NCBI RefSeq assembly: GCF_018139145.2
Contig: NC_059471.1
Coordinates: 79,320,520-79,384,519 of the forward strand
Origin: Gymnogyps californianus
Taxonomy: Eukaryota; Chordata; Aves; Accipitriformes; Cathartidae
Reading direction: 5' to 3'
DNA: 64,000 nt
The notes under the pieces are model-generated. The model had not been told where the DNA came from. It worked only from the letters and a program-made list of their open reading frames with translations, and made no database searches. Position 1 is the stretch's first letter. Each line of letters opens with the position of its first letter. Both the position numbers and the translations under genes were made by a program. Shown piece after piece: positions 13,901-26,476 of this stretch.

Positions 13901-16900
13901 TCTTAAGTAAAAAGAAAATTGGAACGCAGCAGCTGGAAATAGTGTTATTATAAGGGAAAATTCTATGCACCTTTTCTTTGTGTGAAATTCTGTTCCATTT
14001 ATGACACCTTATTATTTACATTCAAAGCAAAATAATTGGAACTTTATACACAAAACAGTGTATGTAGCCAACAAATATAAAACCTTATCATCTACAAACA
14101 GATTTGAAAATCTGCATTTAGGCACAGGAAGAGTCTGATTTTTATAAATGGTCAAACTGCTGTGTGCATCTTTAAAATGACTAAACAGAACCTTTAGACT
14201 CCCAGCACCTTCAAAACATACCTCTCCACTTGCTAAAGGCCCTCTAATACAACTGAATGCGTGTAACAGTCAGAAAACGAAAGCCACATTATTAACAGTG
14301 GAAATTCGAAATCTCTTGGGATTAATTTATTTAGCATGTGGGTTTTTTTCCTTTTAAAACCAAATGCTTTGGGTTTGGTGCAACTAATAAATAAATAAGC
14401 ACCAAAAATACATTGCATTTGTGTGTAATTTATGTGCAATATTAAAATCAAACCATGGATCTTTCAGCTTGGGAGCATTCCTCTGTTAATTCCCCAGGGA
14501 GAAAAAAAGATCATTGCTAATGCTACCCATGGCATTTTGAAATGTGGTAAACATTACAGAAATGAAAAAAACCCTGTTCTACAGATGCTGAACTACTCTC
14601 CGATTCTAGGTTATTCTAACCACAAACAACAGGCAACTATGTGGATGGATAATTTGCGAATCATTCATGGGAATAATAGAAGTTAGACACTAGGTTAGTA
14701 TGTTTGTTAGGTCCTTGCCAAAATTTTCCTTGCTGTTAAATTAAAATGTTAGCTTTCAAGCACATGACAAATCTTATTTACTCTATTTATGGTTACTTAA
14801 TTCTCAATGAGGAGCTGTTTTACTTATCTCCAAAATTTGCTCATGAAGCATCTATGAGGTATTTTAATCTAATAATATCCTTAATCTCTTTGTTTTTGTA
14901 ACAAAATACAAGTACATAACACAGAAGCAAGACAGTATTTTTGTTTCCTTCTTTGTTCCCCAAAATCAGATGGAAATGGAGAATGGCAAGAAAGTAAGTT
15001 TCCACTACCTAGAAGCAGAAAATAGGCTTACAAGATTGCCAGTTTATAGCCTAGGAAGATTAATTCCTACACTTAAGCCATAAATAGAGGAAAATCTACA
15101 GAGGACTGATGTTTAGTTGAATTGGTGCTATTTGCTCTGATGCAGAAGAAATCGGAAGCTGTTTTAACCTCCCATTCACACTGTAAAATAAAAGACAGCA
15201 TGCACATACGCAAACTCCAGCACGGAACTCTTACCAGTTTTCCTGTAACAGCAATCTCCTAGGCAACTTGTACAATGAAATGAAAGTAAGAGTACTTTTT
15301 TGACTTCTGACCTTGTGACAATGGGTAGGTAACACTGGGGAAAAAGAAAACATGCCAAAACTCTTGTGAGTCTCACAACACTGCAATGAATTTAACTGCA
15401 AGTTAATTTCTTCTATATTATAGACCAGAGATTACCTGTGTGACTAGCCACGCAGGAGTTGCTTAGAAGTGGTACGCAAGAATCCAGCAGTCTTCTCCAC
15501 ACAAAGGAGAGAGCAGCTGCAAAAGCAGCAACTTCTGATCCCAGCTGCCTAAACTACTTCTCGCCCCCCTGTGAATGGTCAGAACAAGCTGGCATACCTG
15601 TGCCTGTACAGTCCAACACGACTTTGAGTTACGGCGAAGGTATCTTTCAAAACTAAGCTGCTTTAGAAACCATCTCTTTAAATCTACTTGAATATGCTGA
15701 CTTATCTTATGTAAAGATGCCGTTTCACAACACTAAGGGACACCAGCAAGGATAATAATTTACTTAAAACGGTCACTACTCCTAACAAAAATTTAAACAA
15801 AAATAAATACATGACTAAACTGTCTACACTAAAGTGTCATGTTCTCTGCATGTTAATTTAGCTTTAGTTCAGCTTTAAGCACAATGCTAAGAAACATCTT
15901 TGCAGCAGTTTTCCTAAGTTCATTTGTCAGTTAGGAAAGGTTAATATTATACATGCAGCTTGTAGATAATTTAATTTCTAATTTAAAATCTTTTCAGCCC
16001 CCTACAAGTTTAGGCACAGATCAACAGAGGCAACATTCAATCCTGTTCGTGGTCTGGTGGTGGGGTAGCTGTTGGCTACAATTACGTAAAAAAACCCACT
16101 TGTCATAGCTCAAAATACAACCTATGCAGTAAGTTGAGAAGATAGATCCTAGGGGGCATTACTCTAGTTGTATATTTTGCACAAATTCAATAGATTTTTC
16201 CTTCTGTATCTTCAGCATTGGTTTTGTATGTTTTTACAATATGCTAAAATGCCAGGATCAGACACTAAACAGTACAACTATAACAAAAATATTTATTTAG
16301 GTATCAAAGATCCCTAACTTATGTTCTGTTTTTTTATTTCAGCCAGCTAACCCTGTACTGTGTGTGTCGGATAAGCACACACATAAGTAGGTTTAATAGT
16401 TTTAATTATACTACATACTAGCAGTTAGAACTGTAGTCTTCTGTAGGAAAAGACTAGAGCATTTTAAGAAAAAGCAATCTACTGTACAAGCGCTGAGCAT
16501 TTATTGTTAGGATTTGCTGTAGGAAAGCAAGTAGAAATTTAACACTACAAAAGTGTTGGTTTAAAAAAAAAAAAAAGTACAGCAGTACACCAAAAATTCA
16601 AATTTAGTTATTCCTTTTCCTCTGGTTTATACTACACAGTGAAGTGAGCTCCACTTATAAACTATGCTAACTAAATCTTGCTGCATATATATAATAAAGC
16701 AGGATGTAACTGTAGTACACTAGCACAAAGGCTGTTTTTCCTATTGCAGCTGGAGTTTCCTACAAAAAAAAAGTCCTTCAATTAATTTTACCTATTAAAT
16801 AACAAGCTGTCTAGAGGTGCTGTTCACATATTTTACTTACTAAATGAGAGCATTACTTTCCAGTGTGCTAATTTCCTGGCAACTGGAACAACAGACAAAA

Positions 16901-19900
16901 AACTAAGATTTCATCCAACAGCTCAAAGGGAAAGAGAAGGTAATCCAAAAGGAGAAAACCCAGAAAAAGCGTGAACGGCATTGATTATAAGTGCTGAAAA
17001 AAGGGTGTTAGATAACACTTCAAATAATGATACAGAAGGACTCCTAACGAAAAGGATGAAGTACTTGCATTGGCAGTTCAGGGGCAAGAACTTCCCTATT
17101 GAAGGTAAGCTGATATATCAAGGTGGGACTCAAGGACAACTTAATCAGTCTCAATTATGTTAAAGAGATGGGGGGAGATAAAGTCACAGAAGATCAGACT
17201 CAGCAACACTTTCACATAGCCTAGCCTTAGCCACTAAAGTATATGGATGCAGGTTCTATAGGGTAACACTTGGATTGTTTCCAAAGTCAAGAACCTTGTA
17301 AGTGCCTCAGACCTCATTTAAGGATTTTATACTCACAGTTATGAAGTATTCATGAATATTTTCAAAATCTTCCTATCAGAAGATATCCTACCTTCCTTAA
17401 TCAGAAGCAAGTATGTCAGCTATAGAAAGCAAGTCCATGACACATTACATTAGATCAATTTAATGTTCAATTTTTCATCATTTACAGATCAAGTCATATT
17501 TGTTCTACAAAATCGGCAAGGTTTAGGTGAGAACCTCCAAAAACAGTCACATACATTTTCACACACTACTTCGTTGCGAAAATTATTGCAAAACCTAAAG
17601 CTTCAGATTCTGAAAAATGCAACCAGCTATCTAGGTACAAAAGTGTAGCTTTTAGATATCCAATACCAAAAATTTTGTTTGTGCTCTTTCAAAGGAAGTA
17701 ATTTTATGCAGATTTCTATAGCTTCTAGAAATATGTATGTAATTCATTTTATCATCTTTAACACTATGTGACACATGAAAAATTTCCTAAGAAAATTAAA
17801 GGAGATCTTATTTCTCATGTAGGTTTACATCAATATAACCATTTGTCTCATTCAGAAGATTTACAGCAGACAGGTTGGGCAGAAAGCGTGTAGCCTGTGT
17901 GCCCCTATTTCATTCCTTCCCCAAAACTATTCCAAATTTCATGAAACATTCAGAAATCTTGGGGAAGTCCAAGCAGTCTCCTGACTGCCTTTCTGCCTCC
18001 TAAGGGTCACAACCGTCATGAAACAAACAGGTTCACCAACAATTATGTTAAAGTTGTGACAGAACTCGAAGTATTTGGAGGTTGAAAAGTACTATAAGTC
18101 CTCTGAAAGGAAGTGTACATTATGAAAATCATCAAGGTGGTGCCCCTTTTATGCCTCTGTACTGGAAGACACAAGAGTATTTTCAGTTTAATTTTATACA
18201 TAATTACAGCTTTCATCACAGCTAAAAGATTACTGAAATACAACACATTGTTTCTATGCAACTTTTTAAAATAGAAGAAATCACATCCACGTTGTAGCGT
18301 AACGGTAACTAGGGGAATGGAAACACAACAAAACTTATCAGTGCAAAGTTTTGCCTCATATATAGGGATATAATAAATATATAGGGATAAAAATGAATTA
18401 TACCAGCAGGCATAAACTCTTTATGTAAGTATATTTTATATATAAGCACACAAAATGCCATAATTTATGTCTGCTATTTTATTTGAATCCAGAAAGCGAC
18501 AAAGTATTTCTCTGGAGCTATACTTTACAACACATAAATTTAATACCAGCAAGGAGTAGGTTTATACCTCAAGTGTCTCAATCTTGGCAAACTTAGGTTC
18601 AAGAATTATGGATCCTTTATAATTGCTTTCCCAGTATGAGGTACAGTTCATAATCTAGAGTATTTTCAATGCTTCTTCACTGTATGAACTGCAGGAGTTT
18701 GGAGAACTAAACATGAGTCAGAACCTCGATTTGTATTGGTTTTGCCTGTTTGGAATGTTACAGAAAGGCAATTTCTAAATATAGACAGGATAGCATCTGA
18801 GAAAAATGTCTTTAGTTCCTCGAATATTGTCCGAAGCTAAAGCACCTATCCGGTAAATACCTGTGCATAATAAATTCAATTAAAACTGATACAGAAATCT
18901 TACATATCCATATCAATGCCTAAATATTCATACTGCTTACCTAGACTGTTCTGTTCAGGTGAGTATTCTGTGTGAAGCACATTTTCAAATTCTGCTAAAA
19001 AGCGGTAGTAACTAAAAAAGCTTTCCTGAAACTGTTAAATAAGCATGAAATTAAAATAATTGGTTCTGGATTAAAAAAAAACCAAAAAACAAAAAAAACA
19101 AAACCAAACCACAACATAACCCTAGCTATTTGAGACTCCAGTGGTGAAACTGAAAATGAAACTGAAATAACTCAATCACTGTTTTGCATAGCATATTGAA
19201 AGTGCAGGTGAAACAGACAGAAACCAAAGGCTCTAAAATGCTTGAAACTATTTGTTATAGTGTGAGTAAAGCCATTTTTGTTTTAAACCACGGTAACTGA
19301 ATTGCCTTCACCTGTTATAGGCATGAAGGAGGGAAAAGTGCACATTTCTTGGAAACAGAGTAATTCATTAGACTTCACAGCAGTCTCTCCAGAAACTGCA
19401 ACAATTTGGGTTTTGCAGAAAGAAGGCACACACCTCAAGTTCACACTTTTTAAGAATTCACCCACATCCAACGCTGCTTCCTGTGCGATAATCCACGTGG
19501 ACTATTTCAAAAACCAAGTCACATACAAAAATACTCCATTATTCTACAGGCAACATGCAGCAGAAGGCCCTGCTTCAGCAAATAGTTAAGAGCAGACTTA
19601 AATACTGTTCGAGTCATACTGACTATTCAAACCTCAAGATCCAATCTAGCTGTAGCACGGGAGACGACAGATTTCAGAATAGCCCTGCAAAGCTGAAAGT
19701 CTACTGATACAAAAATTGGGAGATGACTATCACACTAGTTTCCAGACTTTTCAGTTGGAGACTGCAACTCCAAATGCTTAAAAATGCTGTCCTGTACCCT
19801 GCACAGCACAAACAACCCCCAGGGCAAGGGACCCGCTGTTCTCGGCCGCCTCCTGCAGGCCTCCAAGCACCGGGGCAGTGTCGCACCCTCGGGCTCCTCC

Positions 19901-20149
19901 AGCTCTGCAGACTGGAAACCCGTTCTCCGTACCCGCTTTCCCTGGTTTTTAACCCCAATCTACCCCTCACCTCTCTCCCTTCAGCCACCCTAACCTCATT
20001 CAGTCCTACACCATTAAGGGTAAGCGCCCTTTGCACTCTCAGCCCCGGATCTTTTAATTCAGGCGAAATTTGCCCACGAAAGGCAAAGGGGGTGGCAGGA
20101 CGAGGAGAAGGAAATAAATCGCTTCCTGTTGCTTTAATCCCTTCAGCCG
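4920..20149. other. AT-rich noncoding DNA, probably PUDP intron 1
   Basis: Fifteen kilobases with stop codons frequent in every frame, short A-runs and scattered simple repeats. I looked on the minus strand for the PUDP exon following GLLL (DTERL... and the conserved YSWDV and CLVFEDAP segments) and found none. Short or diverged exons could be missed by eye. The high-GC shoulder from about 19.8 kb belongs to the CpG island. Confidence 0.5.
8137..8154. repeat. (TTA)n microsatellite
   Basis: About six TTA/ATT units. A similar short run lies at about 13185-13198. Confidence 0.75.
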
Positions 20150-20740
20150 GGTTTAAGCAACGCCGCCCGGGGCACCCTGGCTGCCCGCCCGGAGCGAGAG
20201 GGCCGTGAAGCACCAGCCGCAAGCGCACAGGCCGGTCCGGCCCGCTCTCCCTGGCCCCAGGAGGCGCCTCAGCGGAGGGGCGGCGCGGCGCGGCGCTAAG
20301 GGGGCTGCCCGCCACCAGCTACGGCCCCTCGCCGCCCGGAGGAGCGGGCCGGGCCTGGCGGCGCAGTGGGCCGGGCGGCGCAGGGCGGGCGCCCGGCCGC
20401 GGCAGAGGAGAGGGGCGAAGGCTACACACCCAGGAGGAGGCCGTCCATGTCAAAGATGAGGTGAGTGACCGGCCGCAGCGCGGCCGCGGAGGAGAAGGAG
20501 GAGGAAGCGGACATGGCGAGGCCAGAGCCCGTGTGGCAGCGGTGGCGCAAGCGCGGTCCGCCTCGGCGGCAGGAGCCACGGGGGAGCGGTGCCGCTGCGG
20601 GGCAAGGCCGGGCCGGGCCGGGGCCGTGCGGCGGTTGCGAGCGGGTGTTGGTGCCGGGAGCGCCGTTGGGCGGGCCGGCGGCTACCGCGCGGGGGTGGCC
20701 GGCAGCCAGCGGGGCGGAGGGACCTTCTCTGTTTGTTTTG
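20150..20740. promoter_or_regulatory. CpG island, PUDP promoter, possibly bidirectional
   Basis: This is the only strongly GC- and CpG-rich stretch in an otherwise AT-rich window, with many CGCG, GGCGG and GGGCGG (Sp1-like) runs. It covers PUDP exon 1 and its upstream side. No TATA box is obvious, as is usual for CpG-island promoters of housekeeping genes. It is the natural place for the PUDP transcription start, upstream of 20514 on the minus strand. A consensus splice donor on the plus strand at 20460/20461 suggests that it also drives a divergent transcript. Long open frames here on both strands are explained by the low frequency of stop codons in GC-rich DNA. Confidence 0.8.
20430..20514 (-). 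CDS. PUDP: PUDP coding exon 1 (pseudouridine-5'-phosphatase), first 28 codons
   Basis: The minus strand from the ATG at 20514 reads a short Ser/Ala-rich leader (residues 1-14) and then PVTHLIFDMDGLLL. This is the start of vertebrate PUDP (formerly HDHD1), including HAD motif I, DxDG, with the nucleophile Asp22 and the acid/base Asp24. The exon ends one base into codon 29 at a GTGTGT donor (20429-20424). That phase fits the Asp that follows in the known family (GLLLDTERL). Reading through the donor hits a stop two codons later, so splicing is required. The enzyme removes phosphate from pseudouridine 5'-phosphate in the cytosol. The exon sits inside a CpG island and points away from STS, as in mammals. 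Only about 12% of the protein (usually about 230 residues) is present. The remaining exons were not found down to position 1 and probably lie beyond the left edge. The N-terminal leader differs in length and content from the human one. Confidence 0.9.
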
Positions 20741-21239
20741 AGTTCTTTTTGAAGAACAAAGTCTATGTCTCTTCGTGGGGCCTGTTCTGGTGGAGGACTT
20801 TTCTTTTTAAATCCCGTTTGGTACCGCTCACGGGAGAGACTGGGGAGTGGCTCGCGTTTTGACGTTGTAGGCAGTGTGTCCTCGCAAAACTTTTGCGTGC
20901 CTGTGTAGAGATTTATAAGGATACCGCTGGATCATAATCGGAGCCATAAACAAAAAGGCGCAAATCTATGTAAAGCTGTGAGGGAAGAGTAAAGTAATGG
21001 TTTGTAAACCCATCTCTTAAGGGTTGCTGAGTGTGAGAATAGTTAATTGTGGGTTGTTTTGGGTGGGTTTTTTTTCTGAAACATTCAAGAAGTTCTGAAG
21101 TTCAAGAAACAAGCTAGTACTCTTGAGACAAAGCAAAATTTTCCTGCATGGACACATCATCCGATTTTGACTGGGCAGCTGTGAGGGAAAGAAGTAACTT
21201 TCCTCATCAGTCATCCCTTTTTTGTTTTTTTTCATGCAG

Positions 21240-21430
21240 GTAACTCGCCGTTGGGCTTCAAGATTGTTGAAATACCAGTTGCAGAAGCAGACGTGAAAAG
21301 AGCTGTATCAGGCTCCCAAGGTGACATACTGGCTCGAAGATTTGTGCTGCTTTACAGTTCTGTGTGAAGGCGATGGTTAGTTGCAGCTTTGCGTCAAGGA
21401 AGTCCTGTCTTTTTTGTCTGTAGGTACGCC
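21240..21430 (+). ncRNA. candidate exon of a divergent transcript from the PUDP CpG island
   Basis: A strong acceptor (pyrimidine run ending in TTCATGCAG, AG at 21238-21239) starts this stretch. It follows the consensus donor AG|GTGAGT at 20460/20461 on the same strand by about 780 bases, so a small intron is plausible. A possible donor AG|GTACGC follows at about 21423. One frame is open from 21242 to a stop at 21365-21367 (41 codons, no ATG of its own). I do not recognise the peptide, and an open run of this length is common by chance. It could be a noncoding antisense RNA exon or a 5' noncoding exon of STS, whose first exon is missing here. The right boundary is a guess. Confidence 0.3.
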
Positions 21431-23075
21431 TCTCAGCAATCCATTTTTTTCTGACAATGCCTTCATTTGAATTGGCAATACTTCACCATTTTAGCAGGCT
21501 AGTGGTCATTTTTAAAGGCCTGACTGTAGGTGTCATACAATAATACTTGATTTTTAATTTAGCCCCCTTACGCATCTTACCTACCCCCAAAACCTATCCC
21601 TTAAAAGAACCCTCACCTTACATTTGTGAGAAATATCATAGACACAAAGTCCTCATACCTTCTTCTGTCTTGGAAATAATAAGATAAATAAAACATCCTT
21701 GGCCTTTACTTGTACATTTTAATAATAAAACTTGACTTTCAAACAAAGTTTTTTGAGTTTTGGGTTGGTTTTCTGGGTTTTTTTTAACTTGTCTGATATT
21801 GTAATGATTATGTTTGATAATGCTGCTTAGGCCCAGCCTATGTAGGCTAGGAAAAAGACTGTGCACAGTGCCTTAAATGTCTTTTAATAATGTCATGTGT
21901 AGTCATGACATACATCTGTTAGTTCTTGCGTAGATTTAAGAAAATGGGTCCTGTGCTTCCAGATCAATTTTTTTCATTGTAACCTTATGGTATAAGTGTT
22001 AAGAATGCCCATAGCTGTTTGGTTTCTGCAATAAACTGTGCAACAAGTCTATGTTCCAACTTTGTTTCAGACAGCAAATGTGTTAGTTTCCTTAGTAGTT
22101 CACTTAGGTGGGAGCATAGCTGGAATCAATAGAAGGGGAGGATCCTAAATACAGTGTGTCCAAAAAAGTGTTAATCTGTTAAAAGGAATAAAAAAATCAT
22201 TATAGAAATTTCAATACTTGTAATGGTAGTATTCTGATATTACAAGAAAGAATGTGTTTCTGCTGTAAGAGTGTACGCTGTTGTGGCAAAAATTTCAAGA
22301 GGGTAAGTAATGAGGTTGTATGGCAGTTGTACCTGAGGTGGATTTATCCACTTTCTAATTATCAAATATTCTAAAAGACTTGTCTTCAATTGTATTTGCT
22401 GGCATAGTAACACCTGTACTTGTTAACAACAAAAAGCAGTATCAGTCAGGTATCTTGATTCATTGTTCTAATTACAGAAAGGCTAAGTATTTTGATCACA
22501 ACTCCACCGCCTCCACCCTCCTCAAAAGGGGAGACATTAACTATTTTTAGCGTGTAAACCACCAGTTCATCTTAGAAGACATAAGGCTTATGCAAAGCTT
22601 TTCAGCATTTAAAGTGGAAATAAATCCTAAAGACAACCTTTATGAAAAAAGTCTGCAAAATTAAAGTGTAATACACAAGATGAACCTTTTTAGGGTTAAG
22701 TGGTCTGTGTTACAAATCCTATTGTGCACATTTCAAGACAGTCAGGTTACCTGATAGGCTGATGACCTCAATTTTGCTTTACTCTGGCTCATCAGTGATA
22801 ATCAGTCTAATGTTAGCGTACTTGATTCTTCAAAGCTACATTCAAATGCAGGAAAATCTTCCCAATATAGACAAACTGTTTAGGTTTATTCAGCGTGACT
22901 AAGTCTTCTTACTTACAGAATGAAATTGGATGAAAGTCCAAGCAGAACTTTTAATTCATGGTGGAGCATAGTTTTCTAGATGCACAAGTAAGTGAAAATG
23001 CTGATCTAAGTTTTATTTGAGCTGTCTTAAATCCTTGTCTCAAACATCTCAGCAGTAGTATTTGGGTGTGTGGTC

Positions 23076-23097
23076 TTTTTTTTTTTTTTTTTTTTTT
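23076..23097. repeat. poly(T) run
   Basis: 22 consecutive T. Similar runs lie at about 33272-33290 and 41117-41133. No retrotransposed gene or SINE body was recognised next to them. Confidence 0.8.
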
Positions 23098-25008
23098 GAA
23101 GGAGGAGTGAAAAGAAGTTGAGACTGAGAGTTGTGCAATTGATTTTTTTGTTTGCTACTTTTTTAATTATTTATTTTAAGCCTGTTTCAAGTGATGAGGA
23201 CTTGAATTTAATAACTTTTGAGTTGTGGGAAGCATACTGTGGTGGAGGTACAGTAACCATGAAAACTGATAGTTAATTATATGCCTATGCACCTGATAGA
23301 TGCTTATTGAGAAGGGGGAACTTGGGTTACTGAGATGTAATCATGCAAGTAGACTTGAATCCTGCAAAGTCTGAAGAACACAGTTAACTTCATGTACATT
23401 TTTTTTAATGAATTTAACTTGCTATTTGGGCATATACCAAAGCAGATGAATAAATCTTTGCCAAGTTTTAAATTTTATGGTGTTACATGGTACATATACA
23501 TGCTGGATGTCCAGGTTTTTGAATGACTGTAAATTAGCTGCCTATAGGTAGCCCTTCTTACCCCAAACAAGTCTGTTTTGTCTGGCTTTGTAATAATATG
23601 TTAAAATCACTTTGTTTTTATTGTTCTTGCATGTGAGATAAGGTGAAAATACTCAGGTGCATATCCATGGGGTTATTAAGTATGCAACACAATGTTTTAC
23701 ATACACACTTCTCATAACCTTTTTTTAACCTTTGTATGTTTGTTTGGGTTTTCTTTACCTTGAAGCTAAAAAGTTTTCCACATCACTGAAACTTAGGTGA
23801 CTGAGTTCTTTTCCTGGAGAGTAAAAGCATCAGAATATGCTGAAGTCTTTTCTTAGGTAATACACGACTCAAAAATTGCAGTTTCCTATTTCACTACTTC
23901 ATATTGTGCTCAAAACATGGATTCACTTACAGATTTTTATACCATTATGCCATTGATGGGAGCATCATGCACTATGTGTTTCACACAGAAGTGACTTACA
24001 TTATGTTTTTTTTGTTCTACAGGTGCCTTGGCAAAGAGGATAAACAGATTATAATCCGTTTTGGTTTGAATATTAAAAAAGAATCTAAAGACTTGAATAA
24101 AGCCAGTAATTTAAAAGCTTTCACAATAATTTACATGGACAGCTGTTAAACCCACTATTAGTAACAAATTACTTGGAATGACTTAGTTAAATGTAATTTA
24201 ATTCAGGTATCAGCTGAGATTCACAACAGTTGCTATAGTTGAGCCTATAAGCTCTCAGAAAATGAAACCCCTCCCAGTGCTGGATGTCACCAGACAAGAG
24301 CTTTTCACTCTAAGAATATGAATTAAGTGGATTTTATTGTTTCAGTTCATGTTTTTATGGTTGCAAAAGGAAAAATGAGCATATGTCTTAAGGCAATTAA
24401 ATAATACCATACACCTGCTGATCTAAGTCATGTTTTATTGATTACATAAGTGAAAAGGGAGTATATCCTCTTTAATCAATCATATGGGTCTTCTTACAGC
24501 CAGACAAGTAGGGGGAGGAGAGCCATCCATTTTCTGGATTTTTATATTTGCCACCAATTACAAGTGGGTTAGTTACAAAGGCAAGAAAGATGATGTGTTA
24601 TGCTTCAGGAGAATAAAGCAAAGAAGATATAGGTTGGTCATCTATAAATTTAGATGAGGCACTATAAAAAGGTTCTTAAGCAGCAATGAGGGGTGAAATT
24701 CTAGGAAAGCCAACCAAGCACACAAGAGGGAGCAAGGGATCTAAGATATTTTTAGATGTCAATTGCTGTAAGTATTGATGGGATTGTACAACAGAACGAA
24801 CGGTTTCTGAAGCTGGGAAATGAAGCCTTAATGCCATGCTTCAGGGCCTTCTTTTTGTTTCCATTAAAGTCAGTGAGAATCACTTTCTCTCCTCTATGGC
24901 TCGTGAGTTAGCTTTTTGACATAATTTTTGGTCTTCCAGTAAAATACTGGCTGCACACAGGCAAAGTGTTCAGGTGATCAGCAGTGTCATTGTAATTGAA
25001 ATCCTGAA

Positions 25009-25533
25009 GTGCTTGATGGGTGGGTCCCGCTTAGCCTTAAACTATCAGAAAGATTAGGGCAGAAGGGATTGCATCCCCAGATAAGATCTGAAGTGGTGTA
25101 CTTGTTTTGCTTTTCCTGGGTGATATGGGCTTCCTCTGTAGGATCATTTGCAACTTTTATTTATCTAACTTCCCATTGTTGCAGGAGCCTAAAATATTGG
25201 TTATGCTCTTGGTTTTCTTTCTTGTCTGCATGTGAATTTTATGGCTATATTTTTTCATTTTACTGCAGTTTGATTGTTACAGATTATAGGAAAACATCTG
25301 TATTTGTAGTGCCACGTGGAATACGTGTTCTGTCAGCCTTCCAGAGCAAGACATCTGTCAGTTGGTTGCCGGCAATAAGGGTGGAACTGAATGCAGTCAC
25401 CCTTCCAGTGGTCCCTTTCAGTCTTGTGTTCCTAAGCTCAACCTCTTCAAAGGCTGCAGTAATTACATCTTCAGATGGAAAAGAGAGAGAAGGAATTGTG
25501 ATTCTCTGGGTCACAGGGTCTCTAAGCCACTGA
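25009..25533 (+). other. unassigned 174-codon open frame between PUDP and STS
   Basis: Apart from LTR frames and the known exons, this is the longest ATG-started frame in the window. The middle (about residues 28-95) is hydrophobic and rich in Phe, Trp, Tyr and Cys, as expected from T-rich DNA. No family is recognised, and no promoter or poly(A) context stands out. About one frame of this size is expected by chance in 64 kb, so a real gene is unlikely. Confidence 0.12.
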
Positions 25534-26348
25534 TCTGTAATGCTCCAGATTCAGGTTTTATATGTGTATTCCCCACTCAGCATGCAACGAGCTGGAGAGT
25601 TGAATATCCAGAGCTCAGACTTTCTGCCTATTTTGTGGGTGCATGCCTTTATGATTTTGTATCTACCCAGAAGAGTCGAGCAGAGATAAATGAGTTCGCT
25701 GACAGCCAGCCCAGAATGTCTACATGATCAGGGTAAACATGCTATCAGCCTAGGTAGTGCAGGGAGACTGTTGGAGGCTGTACTGTACAGTGCCACAACC
25801 TTTCTTTTTTTTGCAGTGATTCTAGCAGTCTGAGTGTCTAGATCTATCTAGCCAGAGAAGCCATAACACTGTGCTGGAACAGACGAAGTAGCAACTCTGA
25901 TCAGGAAACAGAAATGGTGGGAAGGGAGAGGAGAGGGAGCAGTGCCAAGCAGAGTTAGCCAGCTGCTTCTTGAGTCCCTATTGCAGCTGAGTTGTATTAG
26001 ATACGTAGCCTGTTCTTGACTAGAGGAGTTGGGACTTTTCCTTGGCTGCAGGAGTTAGTGTACCTCCCAACCAAGTCACAATTCCTCTCTTCCCTCATGA
26101 AGCTACTGCCCTGTTTTCCTCCCTACATATGCAGACACGCAAACATGCACTGGTAGTATACTCCAGAGCATGCTGTTGTGGACAGCCAATGTCCAATGTG
26201 CTTTGTAACCACTAGCATGTAGGGCACTGACTAATTTTTGGGTGAGGAAACAGTCCCTTCATTAGGTTGTCCACCTACTTTTAAGCATATGTTTACGTGC
26301 CTTGAGAAATTAGGTTCGATGTGTTGTAACAAAATGTATGACAAAATG

Positions 26349-26476
26349 ATCACAGAATCACAGAATGGTTTGGGTTGGAAGGGACCTTAAAGATCACCTA
26401 GTTCCAGCCCCCCTGCCATGCACAGGGACATCTTCCACTAGACCAGATTGTTAAAGCCCGATCCAACCTGTAGCCT
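26349..26476 (-). mobile_element. CR1 LINE 3' fragment, second copy
   Basis: It starts with two CACAGAAT units (the CR1 terminal 8-base repeat, read on the opposite strand), then GGTTTGGGTTGGAAGGGACC and the usual CCCCCCTGCCATG region. It is closer to the bird CR1 consensus than the copy at 4.8 kb, so it is probably younger. It is 5'-truncated after about 128 bases, with a small deletion near the end. Confidence 0.92.

Noticed and set aside
19701..20862. Several overlapping open frames of 84-204 codons on both strands
   Set aside because: They lie in or beside the CpG island, where stops are rare. Only the 28-codon PUDP exon matches a known protein.
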